A program made the translations under genes and the position numbers. The notes below the pieces were generated by a model that was given only the letters and a program-made list of their open reading frames with translations, searched no databases and was not told where the DNA came from. Source: CAZZNQ01 sp964655775 (GTDB lineage Bacteria; Planctomycetota; Brocadiia; SM23-32). Taken from it: DNA of 39,925 nucleotides. Every line of letters starts with the position of its first letter. Within the stretch, counting starts at the first letter, position 1. The stretch is taken from positions 1-39,925 of the forward strand of contig CAZZNQ010000030.1 of NCBI GenBank assembly GCA_964655775.1, given 5' to 3'. Of this stretch, positions 23,279-31,404 are shown one piece after another.

Positions 23279-25051
23279 ATGGCGAAGCGGCGCCTTTTCT
23301 GGAAGGTTTATCCCACCTATCTGTTCGTAATCCTGCTTTGCGCCGCGGGCCTTGCTGCGTATACGTCGTGGTCCGTGAAGCGCTTCCACCTGCGGACCGT
23401 GCGGTGGGATCTGGAGGCCCGGTGCCGCCTGCTGGAGCCGCAATTCGCCCGGGAATTGGCCGGAGGCACCGGCTTGGAGGTCCATCGGCTGGCCAGGTCG
23501 CTGGGCGAGCAGTCCGGTACCAGGATCACCGTGGTCGATCCGAAGGGCAAGGTCCTGGGGGACACGGAGGGCGATCCGGAGGGAATGGAGAATCACAGCG
23601 ACCGCGGCGAGATCGTGGAAGCCATGGCCGGCGACGTGGGCAGCCGCGTGAGGCTCAGCCCCACCTTGCGCACGAACATGATGTACGTCGCTACGGCTAT
23701 TGAGAAGGAGGGCACTGTCCTGGGCGTTGTGCGGGCCGCCGTGCCGCTGGCCGACCTGGAGGAGGAACTGGGGCGGGTCTCGACGCGCATCTGGTTCGGC
23801 GCCTTCGTCCTGGCCGTTCTGGCTGCCGGAATCGCGACGTTCGTTGCCGAACGCATCAACCTTTCCCTGCGGCAGATGGTGCGGGCCGCCGCCAGGTACG
23901 GCGAAGGAGACTTCAGCGAGAAGGTTTTCGTGCCGGACACCGCGGAGTTCGCCGAACTCGCCGAGACACTCAACGAGATGGCCGACAGCCTGAACGACAA
24001 GATCAGCACCATTATCAGCCAGAACCGCGAGCACGAGGCCGTTCTCTCCAGCATGATGGAGGGAGTGGTCGCCGTCGACCTCGACCAACGGATCATCAGC
24101 ATGAACTCGGCGGCGGCCGAAGTGCTGGGCGTGGACACTGTTACGATGACCGGCAGAACGGTGCAGGAGATCGCGCGGAACGTTCTGTTGGAGCGTTTTG
24201 TGGATCAGGTGCTCTCCGGGCAGAAGACCACCGAGAGCGAAGTGGTGCTCCGCAACGGCAAGGAGCGACGCGTGCTGGTGCACGGGACCGTGCTGAGGAA
24301 CGCCGATGACGAGCAGATAGGCGCCCTGCTCGTGCTGAACGACATAACGGCTCTGCGGCGCCTGGAACTGGTGCGGCGCGACTTTGTTGCCAATGTCTCC
24401 CACGAGCTCCGCACCCCGCTGACGGCCATTCAGGGCTTCGTTGAGACACTGCGCGAGGGCGCCCTGAAAGACTCCGGCAAGGCCGATCGGTTCCTCGAGA
24501 TTGTCAGCCGCCAGGTGGAACGGCTCAACCATATCATCGAAGATCTGCTGGCCCTCTCGCGGATCGAGCGGGGAGAGGAGAACCAGGACATCGAACTTGT
24601 GGACGTGAAGCTGCTGGACGTGATGACTGCTGCTGCGGAGAGTTGCGCCCATAGGGCCGAGGAGCGCGGCATCGCCATCGACGTGACCGCCTCGACCGAC
24701 CTGCGCGCCTGCGTGAGCCCGCAGCTCCTGGAGCAGGCACTTGTCAATCTGTTGGACAACGCCATCACCTACAGCGATGAAGGCGGCGAGATACAGGTGC
24801 AGGCGCAACGCGACGGCGCTCAGGCGGTCATCTCCGTGCAGGACCACGGCTGCGGCATTCCGGTGCAGCACCACGACCGGATTTTCGAGAGGTTTTACTG
24901 TGTGGACAAGGCGCGCAGCCGAAAAGGCGGCGGGACGGGTCTGGGGCTGGCCATCGTCAAGCACATAGCCCGTGCGCACGGGGGCGCCGTGAGCGTCCGC
25001 AGCAAGCCGGGTGAAGGAAGCATCTTCTCGATTGTCCTCCCCCTGGAATAG
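23279..25051 (+). CDS. phoR: PhoR-type membrane sensor histidine kinase
   Basis: 590 residues. Membrane span 1 (about 9-30), an extracytoplasmic sensor of about 135 residues, span 2 (about 169-190), HAMP (about 190-243), PAS (about 250-360), HisKA with H375 in NVSHELRTPL, and HATPase with VNLLDNAITYS, DHGCGIP and GGGTGLGLAI. This is the full PhoR layout of Gram-positive and PVC-type bacteria; E. coli PhoR lacks the large external domain. It would phosphorylate PhoB, with control by the Pst transporter and PhoU encoded 8 kb downstream. The ATG at 23279 is 3 nt after phoB, so the genes are co-transcribed. Two GC hairpins follow the stop. Confidence 0.92.
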   Translation: MAKRRLFWKVYPTYLFVILLCAAGLAAYTSWSVKRFHLRTVRWDLEARCRLLEPQFARELAGGTGLEVHRLARSLGEQSGTRITVVDPKGKVLGDTEGDPEGMENHSDRGEIVEAMAGDVGSRVRLSPTLRTNMMYVATAIEKEGTVLGVVRAAVPLADLEEELGRVSTRIWFGAFVLAVLAAGIATFVAERINLSLRQMVRAAARYGEGDFSEKVFVPDTAEFAELAETLNEMADSLNDKISTIISQNREHEAVLSSMMEGVVAVDLDQRIISMNSAAAEVLGVDTVTMTGRTVQEIARNVLLERFVDQVLSGQKTTESEVVLRNGKERRVLVHGTVLRNADDEQIGALLVLNDITALRRLELVRRDFVANVSHELRTPLTAIQGFVETLREGALKDSGKADRFLEIVSRQVERLNHIIEDLLALSRIERGEENQDIELVDVKLLDVMTAAAESCAHRAEERGIAIDVTASTDLRACVSPQLLEQALVNLLDNAITYSDEGGEIQVQAQRDGAQAVISVQDHGCGIPVQHHDRIFERFYCVDKARSRKGGGTGLGLAIVKHIARAHGGAVSVRSKPGEGSIFSIVLPLE

Positions 25052-25053
25052 GA

Positions 25054-25079
25054 CTGCACCGAGCGCGATTCCGGTGCGG
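25054..25079 (+). terminator. Hairpin after phoR
   Basis: GCACCG (25056-25061) pairs with CGGTGC (25072-25077), extended by a U-G and a C-G pair outside, around a 10-nt loop. It begins 2 nt after the phoR stop. No T-run follows. Confidence 0.4.
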
Positions 25080-25137
25080 CGATGAACGCGTCACTAACAG
25101 TATTGGCGTGCCGTGAGCAAGCGGGAAAGAGGCCACA

Positions 25138-25154
25138 GCCCGCCGATAGCGGGC
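25138..25154 (+). terminator. Second short GC hairpin between phoR and the lipoprotein gene
   Basis: GCCCGC (25138-25143), loop CGATA, GCGGGC (25149-25154). With the hairpin at 25054-25079 it may separate phoBR transcription from the downstream unit. It lies just before the CTAAC repeat. Confidence 0.35.
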
Positions 25155-25166
25155 CGGGGGCGATTC

Positions 25167-25188
25167 CTAACGGAATACTAACGTAGAA
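25167..25188 (+). promoter_or_regulatory. Candidate Pho box: 11-bp direct repeat CTAACG
   Basis: CTAACGGAATA (25167-25177) is followed immediately by CTAACGTAGAA (25178-25188). Two direct units with 11-bp period are the known geometry of PhoB/PhoP sites; TTAAC-like cores occur in several phyla. It lies 90 nt before the lipoprotein-secretin operon and downstream of phoBR. Another ACTAACAG occurs near 25092. No clear -10 follows at the usual distance. Confidence 0.35.
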
Positions 25189-25256
25189 CTCATCGTGCGC
25201 GAACCCATTCGAAGTACTCTCTCGCCCAACTCAACGGGATCAGGTTGGAGGCACGC

Positions 25257-26126
25257 ATGCGCAAGGCGAACACAGTCCATGTGCGGCATAGGTCCGGGCT
25301 TGGCCCGGCATCCAGCCGAAGTCCCATCGCTCTTGTGGTGGAAGGAGGTGAGGGAGAGAGAGGCGTTTTCTGCAGGTGGAGAAGTCTTACCAGCGGCGTC
25401 GGGCTCGCCCTGGCCGTTCTTGCCGTGGCCTGTGCTTCCATGGTCGGCTGTGCGGGAACGCGGATGCCGATCGTCGAAGTCGGGTTGTCGGTCGATCGGC
25501 AGGAGTATCGGATTGGTGAGCCGGTGGTTGCCGGTGTGCGTGTCACAAACAAGTCCGAGTCAGCGGTCTTCGTACCGAGCCTTGATGCTGACTCCCTCAA
25601 GTTCTACTGGGGAGAACCCGGCACCGGTGTGCGCATGCGGCGCGATCCGGTTCTGCCGGAGGGGATGACGGGCGAGACGCGCATTCTGGGTCCCGGGCAG
25701 TCTGCCTCGCGCAGCTTCCTTTTCACGCGCCTGACGCCGAAAGTTGGCGAATACGGGCTGATGGCCGCACTGAACGGTCTGCGTAAAGGCGGGGCCGGCG
25801 GGAGGGCGATGCTTGCGCAATACTCCAACTTCGTTTCGCTCGCCGTTGGCGACGAGGTGGCTCTGGAGAGGGACCCCAACTCAGGCATCATAACGCGCGA
25901 GCAGGCGATAGCGCTTGCCACGCAGCAGGAAGAGCCACAGCCCGGCGTGAACGTCCGGGCGGTGTTGGTGCCGCTGGGTGAGACCGGCCTGTATTCATGG
26001 GCCGTATTCCTGGGAGGAGAGGAAGACTCAATCGAACATGCCAAGGGGCTGCGGGTGAACGCCTATACCGGCGTTGTCGAACCACTGCCGCTTGGTGCCC
26101 CCGAGGTTGAGGGAAGTGGACAATGA
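25257..26126 (+). CDS. Putative lipoprotein with PepSY-like C-terminal domain
   Basis: 289 residues. A hydrophobic stretch (LALAVLAVACASMVGC) ends in a lipobox-like MVGC with C65, but a basic lead of about 45 residues before it is unusually long. No better start is visible after it. GGAGG at 25247-25251 supports the ATG at 25257. Residues about 73-180 form a beta-sandwich-like region (YRIGEPVVAGVRVTNKSESAVFV) similar in style to BsuPI-type or macroglobulin-like domains. Residues about 210-285 (ITREQAIALA, WAVFLGG, VNAYTGVVEPL) resemble a PepSY-like domain. Its stop overlaps the first secretin start (ATGA at 26123-26126), so the two are translationally coupled. It could be a pilotin-like or assembly partner, but it has no pilotin similarity that I can see. 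Confidence 0.65.
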   Translation: MRKANTVHVRHRSGLGPASSRSPIALVVEGGEGERGVFCRWRSLTSGVGLALAVLAVACASMVGCAGTRMPIVEVGLSVDRQEYRIGEPVVAGVRVTNKSESAVFVPSLDADSLKFYWGEPGTGVRMRRDPVLPEGMTGETRILGPGQSASRSFLFTRLTPKVGEYGLMAALNGLRKGGAGGRAMLAQYSNFVSLAVGDEVALERDPNSGIITREQAIALATQQEEPQPGVNVRAVLVPLGETGLYSWAVFLGGEEDSIEHAKGLRVNAYTGVVEPLPLGAPEVEGSGQ

Positions 26127-27646
26127 GGAGAGCTGGAACCCTATCGGCATTGATGCTGATGTTCCTGGTCGGACCGTTTGCGTGGGGTGCCGAACTAACG
26201 GGCGCGGAGTTTGCCGCCCCCGATGAGATCGACACCCATCTTGTCAAAGTGCTTAGGACTACCAATAAAGCTCAAACAAACCGTTTCGTACCCAGGGTCT
26301 ATGATTTCGCGAACGTGAATCCGTATGACGTGCTGCGCTTCATCGTTCGGGTGGCCCAGATAGAGGAGGGCGCCTGGTTCGTGTACGGCAAGCCGACCGA
26401 CCCGGATGATCCCACCACGGTCAAGGGCGGCAAGGTGGCGATGGTGGTGCCCATCTACCAACTGCCTTACGTTGACGAGCTGATGGAGACGATCGACCGG
26501 GAGGGGCTGACCACCTCCTCGGGCGACGAAGCTTACTACTACCGTCCGAGGCACCGCCACGTCGACGACGGCGATTTCGTCGACCTGATCAACGCGGTGC
26601 TGGCAATCAACCATAGCTCCGGCGATCAGGTGCCGGACAACGAAGTGAACGCTTACCTGTTCTATGACTCGCCCAGCAGCATTGAGGACGTGCAGCGCTG
26701 GCTGCCGGTGCTGGACCAGCCGCCCCCCCAGGTGATGCTGGAGGCAACTCTCTACGAGGTGAACGTGGAGAACGACAGCGCCCTCGGGCTGGACGTCGTG
26801 TCGTGGAAGAACGGCCCGGGACGCGACCTCTTCACGGTCGGAGCGTTCTGGGAGAAGGAACGCGTGCCCACGCTGCGTGGGACCGGCGTTCTGGTGGACC
26901 ACGGAGTGCCCGGCGGCACACACGCCCTGAGCGGGCACGATTTCCTCACGCACGGCACGTACTATAGCTACCTGATCGACCTGCCCAGCGAGTTCTTCGA
27001 CTTCCTGGTGACCAAGCAGAAGGCCCGCGTGCTGGCCAGCGCGAAACTGCTGTCCCGCAGCGGAGTGCCCGCTGTGCTGAGCTCCGGGGATCGCATTTTC
27101 TTCTGGCGCACCAACGACGATGCCGACATCGAGCGCATAGTCGTGGGGGATTCTGTCGCTCGGGAGTTGGGTTCCGAGAGCACCGGCGTCTTCCTGCGCG
27201 TGGAGCCCATCATCGGTGAGGAAGGCATCCAGCTCGAGATTGAGGTGGATGTTGTGGGCAACACAGGTTTCGGCACGGACGGGCGGCCGGAGGTCGTGCG
27301 ACGCAACTTTGACACCAACGTTCGTGTTCAGGACGGGCAGGAGATAGTTCTGGGCGGTTACACGCGAGAAATGGTGGTTCAGCAGGCCAACAAGATACCC
27401 GTACTCGGCAGCATCCCGTTCATGGGATGGCTGTTCGGAGGAGAGCAGAATCTGGTCAAGAAGCGGAAGGTGGTGGTAGTACTCACCGCCAACATTGTGA
27501 AGGACTTCAGCGCCATGACCGGCGCCGGCTCCGAGATTGACGCCGCCCTGATCCGTTCGCGGGCCAGGGGCGAGTGGCCGATGCCGGACCTGAAAACTGA
27601 AGCCGGATTTGACCAGTGGATATTCGATACCGAAGGCACCGAGTGA
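26123..27646 (+). CDS. Secretin-like outer-membrane protein A (type II/III secretion system secretin family)
   Basis: 507 residues. Signal peptide (about 1-23, ending AWGA). An N1-like domain (about 50-120; VYDFANVNPYDVLRFIV) and an N3-like region precede the secretin core, which starts LEATLYEVN at 206 and ends VQDGQEIVLGGYTRE (about 404) and NKIPVLGSIPFMGWLFGG, the diagnostic PF00263 C-terminal motif. Secretins form large gated outer-membrane rings for type II/III export or pili. This one is short, with no N0 domain and no long pilotin-binding S-domain, and it ends in FDQW. It is a paralogue of the next gene. No GspE, GspF or pseudopilin gene is in the window, so ATPase and pilus parts must come from elsewhere or are not used. 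Confidence 0.85.
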   Translation: MRRAGTLSALMLMFLVGPFAWGAELTGAEFAAPDEIDTHLVKVLRTTNKAQTNRFVPRVYDFANVNPYDVLRFIVRVAQIEEGAWFVYGKPTDPDDPTTVKGGKVAMVVPIYQLPYVDELMETIDREGLTTSSGDEAYYYRPRHRHVDDGDFVDLINAVLAINHSSGDQVPDNEVNAYLFYDSPSSIEDVQRWLPVLDQPPPQVMLEATLYEVNVENDSALGLDVVSWKNGPGRDLFTVGAFWEKERVPTLRGTGVLVDHGVPGGTHALSGHDFLTHGTYYSYLIDLPSEFFDFLVTKQKARVLASAKLLSRSGVPAVLSSGDRIFFWRTNDDADIERIVVGDSVARELGSESTGVFLRVEPIIGEEGIQLEIEVDVVGNTGFGTDGRPEVVRRNFDTNVRVQDGQEIVLGGYTREMVVQQANKIPVLGSIPFMGWLFGGEQNLVKKRKVVVVLTANIVKDFSAMTGAGSEIDAALIRSRARGEWPMPDLKTEAGFDQWIFDTEGTE

Positions 27647-27657
27647 GGGAGGCCGAC

Positions 27658-29268
27658 ATGAACCGCACATCGACCGGAAGATCCAGTATCCTCGTGGCCT
27701 TCATCGTGGCGGCGGCTCTGTTCGCCGGCGGTCCCGTATGGGCGGGCGGCGAGGATGAAGCAGAGGGCGTGCAGTCACGGCGGGGCAACCCCAGCCCGAC
27801 GGCCGCCGAGAGCGACATTGATGACTACACATTCCAGGACGAGCAGATCAACATCGACGGCAATCGTGACGCGGTGGTCAAGGTCCTTCGCGTCAACCAG
27901 AAAAACCTTGTCAACGATTACGTCGTGGGCATCTATCCCATACGGAACGCTCACCCCAAGGAGATCCGTTCTCTGTTCCGCCTGATCACGGCGAAAGAGG
28001 GCGGGCGAGCGGAGGTCATCCGCGACAAGATCGGCGGTGAGGCATTCCTGCAGGTCATCGCGCCGAAGTTCCAGCTTCCTTACATCGAGGAGGCCCTCCA
28101 GGCCCTGGACGAAGACTGGGTGAAGGAGGACGTGGACGGCGCCACGCAGGTCTACTACCGGGCCAAGTTCCGCGACGTGGCCGCGATAGACGACATTGCC
28201 GAGGTGCCGGGAGGAGGCGACGGCGAGACCACCGTTGTGGACGCGACGGCCAACGCGATCTTCAAGCGCGGGGAACCCTACCGCATGAAGAAGTGGCTCT
28301 CCACGGCCGAGGAGATCGATCTGTTCCCTCCGCAGGTGCTGCTTGACGCGTCCGTCTACGAGCTGGAGATCACGGACGACCTCAAGCTGGGCCTGGACTA
28401 CGTGGCCTGGAAGTGCGGGCCGGGAAGGAACCTGTTCGATTTCACGTGCTGGGGACTGCACTCGTCCCAGGATGCGGAGGACGTAACCAGCATCTTCGAC
28501 CCGTTTGTGCCCGAGCGGCTGCTGACGGGCGGCGACCAGCGCATCAGCACGCGCGGCCGCGGCTGCTATGCCGCCGCGAACTACGTGCTGGCGTCGGAGT
28601 TCATCGACTTCCTGCTGCGGCGGGGGAAGGCGCGTCTGGTCACGACCGGCCGCCTCAACGTGCGCCACGGCACCACGGGCACGTTGTCGGTGTCCGACGA
28701 TGTGATCCACTTTCAGGTGAGTCCGGACGAGCAGGACCTCCTGACGGCGGATCTGGAGGACTACCAGCTGCTGCTGGCGGAGCGCTGCCTGACTCACGAG
28801 ACCGGCGACCTCACCCTCGGTCTTGGGCTCAGCGTCATCCCCTTTATCGGCCTGGAGACCACCGAACTGGTCTACGCCCTGACAATGAACGATCTGGTCG
28901 GCACCACGCCGTCCGGCGCTCCGCTGGTCAGGGACAACAACATGGTCGGTTCCGTCCTGATTCGGGACGGAGTGCCGACCTGCCTGGGCGGCCTGAAGCG
29001 GACGGAAGACATCCGCTCCACGGCTAAGGTTCCGCTGCTGGGCAGCATCCCTGTGCTGGGATATCTGTTCGGCGGGGAGCGCAACGCTCAGCGCCACACG
29101 GAGATGGTCGTTGTGCTGACGCCCAAGGTGGTGCAGTACAGCGAGATACATAAAGAACTGGCTCGGGCGGAAGATAAGCTTGTCCGCCGGCAGGTGATGG
29201 AGAAGGCCGCTTTGCCGCTGCCGAAGACGCAGTACGGTTTTGACCAGTGGCTGATCGGCGACAACTGA
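27658..29268 (+). CDS. Secretin-like outer-membrane protein B
   Basis: 536 residues from the ATG at 27658, set by GAGGGAGG (27645-27652) and a signal peptide (residues 1-28, ending VWAG). The N1-like part (VVGIYPIRNAHPKEIRSLFRL) aligns with the same part of secretin A, including QLPYIEEAL against QLPYVDELM. The secretin core begins LLDASVYELEITDD (about 228) and ends IRDGVPTCLGGLKR and KVPLLGSIPVLGYLFGGE. The C-terminus is YGFDQWL, again the FDQW tail. Eleven nt separate it from secretin A, so they are co-expressed and could form a mixed ring or separate channels. The open frame extends to 27616, inside secretin A, without support. Confidence 0.85.
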   Translation: MNRTSTGRSSILVAFIVAAALFAGGPVWAGGEDEAEGVQSRRGNPSPTAAESDIDDYTFQDEQINIDGNRDAVVKVLRVNQKNLVNDYVVGIYPIRNAHPKEIRSLFRLITAKEGGRAEVIRDKIGGEAFLQVIAPKFQLPYIEEALQALDEDWVKEDVDGATQVYYRAKFRDVAAIDDIAEVPGGGDGETTVVDATANAIFKRGEPYRMKKWLSTAEEIDLFPPQVLLDASVYELEITDDLKLGLDYVAWKCGPGRNLFDFTCWGLHSSQDAEDVTSIFDPFVPERLLTGGDQRISTRGRGCYAAANYVLASEFIDFLLRRGKARLVTTGRLNVRHGTTGTLSVSDDVIHFQVSPDEQDLLTADLEDYQLLLAERCLTHETGDLTLGLGLSVIPFIGLETTELVYALTMNDLVGTTPSGAPLVRDNNMVGSVLIRDGVPTCLGGLKRTEDIRSTAKVPLLGSIPVLGYLFGGERNAQRHTEMVVVLTPKVVQYSEIHKELARAEDKLVRRQVMEKAALPLPKTQYGFDQWLIGDN

Positions 29269-29275
29269 GGAGCGG

Positions 29276-29299
29276 GCGCGGCGCCACCGGCTGCCGCGC
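29276..29299 (+). terminator. Strong hairpin between secretin B and pstS
   Basis: GCGCGGC (29276-29282) pairs with GCCGCGC (29293-29299); inside, GCC (29283-29285) can pair with GGC (29289-29291), leaving a 1-nt bulge. It starts 8 nt after the stop. No T-run follows, so partial read-through into pstS is possible. Confidence 0.45.
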
Positions 29300-29341
29300 A
29301 ACCGTTCCCATGCAGTGACGTAACCCAAGTGGAGACTTGAA

Positions 29342-30202
29342 ATGAAGACGAAGTGGATGAGAATAGCCGTGTTGTTCGTTTGGGTCCTGACTCTCGGGCT
29401 GGGGCTTGTCGCGCCGGAGGCGATGGGAAGCTCCGCCGCGGGTCAGTCGGAGATAGTGGTGGACGGGTCCACGACCGTGGGGCCGATCGCCAAGGCGTTT
29501 GCCGAATACTATATGGGACAGAACAGCGGCGTAACGGTGTCCGTTAGCGAGTCGGGCAGCGGAAACGGTGCCAAGAGCCTGATCAACGGCACCTGCGACG
29601 TGGCCGACATGTCCCGGTTCATGAAAGACAACGAGTTCAAGGCCGCGGTCGATAGCGGCGTGTTCCCGGTCGCGCACGTGGTCGCCGTTGACGGTATCGC
29701 GATGATCGTGCATCCGGCGAATCCGGTGCAGAAGCTGACGATGGCGCAGGTGAAGGATATCTACACCGGCAAAGTCAGCAACTGGCGGCAGCTGGGCGGA
29801 CCGAATCTGCCGATCGTGAAGATCAGCCGCGACACCAACAGCGGCACCTATGAGACGTTCGAGAACCTGGTCATGAACAAGGAGGAGATCTCCGCCGGGA
29901 CCGAATACGTGAACAGCAACGGCGCCGCCAGGGCGCGCGTGCAGACCACGCCCACCGCCATCGCTTACGTGGGCCTGGGCTTTGTGGACGACACCGTCAA
30001 GGCCCTGCAGATCAACGGGATCTATCCGGACCGGGCGACCGTGAGTTCCGGGCGCTATCCCATCGCGCGGCCCCTGTTCATGTTCACCGACGGCTACCCG
30101 AAGCTCGGAACGCACTTGCATGCGTTCGTGACACTGCACCTGACGGAGAAGGGGCAGGAGATCATCGAGACGATCGGCTTCGTCCCGGTGACCAATTACT
30201 GA
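29342..30202 (+). CDS. pstS: Phosphate ABC transporter substrate-binding protein PstS
   Basis: 286 residues. A signal peptide (about 1-30) is followed by the phosphate-binding motifs VDGSTTVGPI (N-terminal loop), SGSGNGAKSL and SRDTNSGTYETF (Ser/Arg/Asp/Thr contacts). It captures phosphate in the periplasm for PstCAB. The length is shorter than E. coli PstS (346) but usual for the PstS branch of many environmental bacteria. GGAG lies about 7 nt before the ATG. A 73-nt gap with a GC hairpin separates it from secretin B, and a 59-nt gap with two alternative hairpins from pstC. That fits the higher expression usually needed for the binding protein. Confidence 0.95.
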   Translation: MKTKWMRIAVLFVWVLTLGLGLVAPEAMGSSAAGQSEIVVDGSTTVGPIAKAFAEYYMGQNSGVTVSVSESGSGNGAKSLINGTCDVADMSRFMKDNEFKAAVDSGVFPVAHVVAVDGIAMIVHPANPVQKLTMAQVKDIYTGKVSNWRQLGGPNLPIVKISRDTNSGTYETFENLVMNKEEISAGTEYVNSNGAARARVQTTPTAIAYVGLGFVDDTVKALQINGIYPDRATVSSGRYPIARPLFMFTDGYPKLGTHLHAFVTLHLTEKGQEIIETIGFVPVTNY

Positions 30203-30203
30203 T

Positions 30204-30236
30204 CGCGGGTGCGTTTCTCCCGCGGGTGTAAACCCG
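30204..30236 (+). other. Two mutually exclusive hairpins between pstS and pstC
   Basis: CGCGGG (30204-30209) pairs with CCCGCG (30219-30224); alternatively CGGGT (30223-30227) pairs with ACCCG (30232-30236) with a GTAA loop. The two share 30223-30224, so only one forms fully. The position suits mRNA processing or partial termination that keeps pstS above pstCAB. Confidence 0.4.
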
Positions 30237-30261
30237 AGAGAAGTGGAAGGGATCACGCCGC

Positions 30262-31401
30262 GTGACGACTGACAGACGCGACAGCGATCTGATGATCGGA
30301 AAGAGGGCCGGCCGCTTCCGGCGGCTGGCCGCCCTTTCCGGCGAGGGCGGACTGCTGCTTGTCAGCTCCGTCTGCGCCGTCATGGTGCTGTTCATCTTCT
30401 ACTACATCCTTCGTGACGCCCTGCCGTTCTTCCGCGCACACGGCTTCAAGGAGTTCTTTACGGCCCGGAAATGGTACCCCAGCGCCGACCCGCCGTCGTT
30501 CGGGGCGCTTACCATCTTTTACGGCAGCGCAATGGTGACTCTGGGCGCCATGGTGTTCGCCATGCCGGTAGGGATAGCGGCCGCCGTCTGCCTGAGCGAC
30601 ATCCTACCGTTCTCTCTGCGCCAGGCGGTGAAGCCGATCATCGAAATGCTCGCGGCCATCCCGTCGGTCGCCTATGGATTCTGGGCCTTCGTCGTTTTCG
30701 CGCCGCTCCTGCAGAATCACGGCGGCAAGGTGCTTGAGTGGGGCTGGCTTGCGGTGATCTCGCCCCTGGCACTGCTCGTGGGCGTCGTGGTCGGCGACCT
30801 GGGAACAACGCCGATCCGCAGCAAGGCGCGGGTGCCCGCCCGAGTGGCGTTGACGCTGATCGCGTGGGGCGCCCTGTTTGCACTTCTGCTCTGGGTGGGC
30901 GACGTTCTGGGCGGGCTGCAGATCGCCAGTGGAACCAATGCGCTGAATGCTTCCATCGTGCTCGGCATAATGGCACTGCCCACGGTGGTCAGTGTCTCTG
31001 AGGACGCCCTCTCCGCCGTGGGCCGAAGTCTCCGGGAGGGCAGCTACGCCCTGGGAGCCACCCGGGCCGAGACCATCATCAGGGTCGTCATACCGTCGGC
31101 GCGCAGCGGCATCGTCGCGGCGGTGATACTGGGCATCATGCGGGCGGTGGGAGAAACCATGGTTGTCTGGATGGCCAGCGGCAACGCGGCGCAGATACCT
31201 TCTCCGTGGTACAACTTCCTGGAGCCGGTCCGAACACTCACGGCCACCATCGCCGGGGAGATGGGCGAGGCGGACCAGGTCACCGGTTCAGGCCGCTATC
31301 ACGTGCTTTTCGCCATGGCGCTGTGCCTTCTTACGTTCTCGTTCATATGCAATCTCGTCAGCGAATGGGCCATGCGTCGGTCCAGGATGAATGGTGGTTG
31401 A
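30262..31401 (+). CDS. pstC: Phosphate ABC transporter permease PstC
   Basis: 379 residues. About six to seven membrane spans, starting at residues 31-50. The permease coupling loop reads EGSYALGATRAETI, and AAIPSVAYGFW and MRAVGETMVVWMA are typical PstC segments. It is longer than E. coli PstC (319), mainly by a basic N-terminus and a loop near residues 175-200. It forms the inner-membrane channel with PstA. GTG start with GGAAGGGA about 9 nt upstream. pstA follows after 3 nt. Confidence 0.93.
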   Translation: MTTDRRDSDLMIGKRAGRFRRLAALSGEGGLLLVSSVCAVMVLFIFYYILRDALPFFRAHGFKEFFTARKWYPSADPPSFGALTIFYGSAMVTLGAMVFAMPVGIAAAVCLSDILPFSLRQAVKPIIEMLAAIPSVAYGFWAFVVFAPLLQNHGGKVLEWGWLAVISPLALLVGVVVGDLGTTPIRSKARVPARVALTLIAWGALFALLLWVGDVLGGLQIASGTNALNASIVLGIMALPTVVSVSEDALSAVGRSLREGSYALGATRAETIIRVVIPSARSGIVAAVILGIMRAVGETMVVWMASGNAAQIPSPWYNFLEPVRTLTATIAGEMGEADQVTGSGRYHVLFAMALCLLTFSFICNLVSEWAMRRSRMNGG

Positions 31402-31404
31402 TCG

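Noticed and set aside
22358..24979. An 873-codon open frame on the minus strand opposite phoB-phoR
   Set aside because: It is an antisense shadow caused by high GC; the protein is His-, Gln- and Val-rich with no family motifs, while the plus strand encodes clear PhoB and PhoR.
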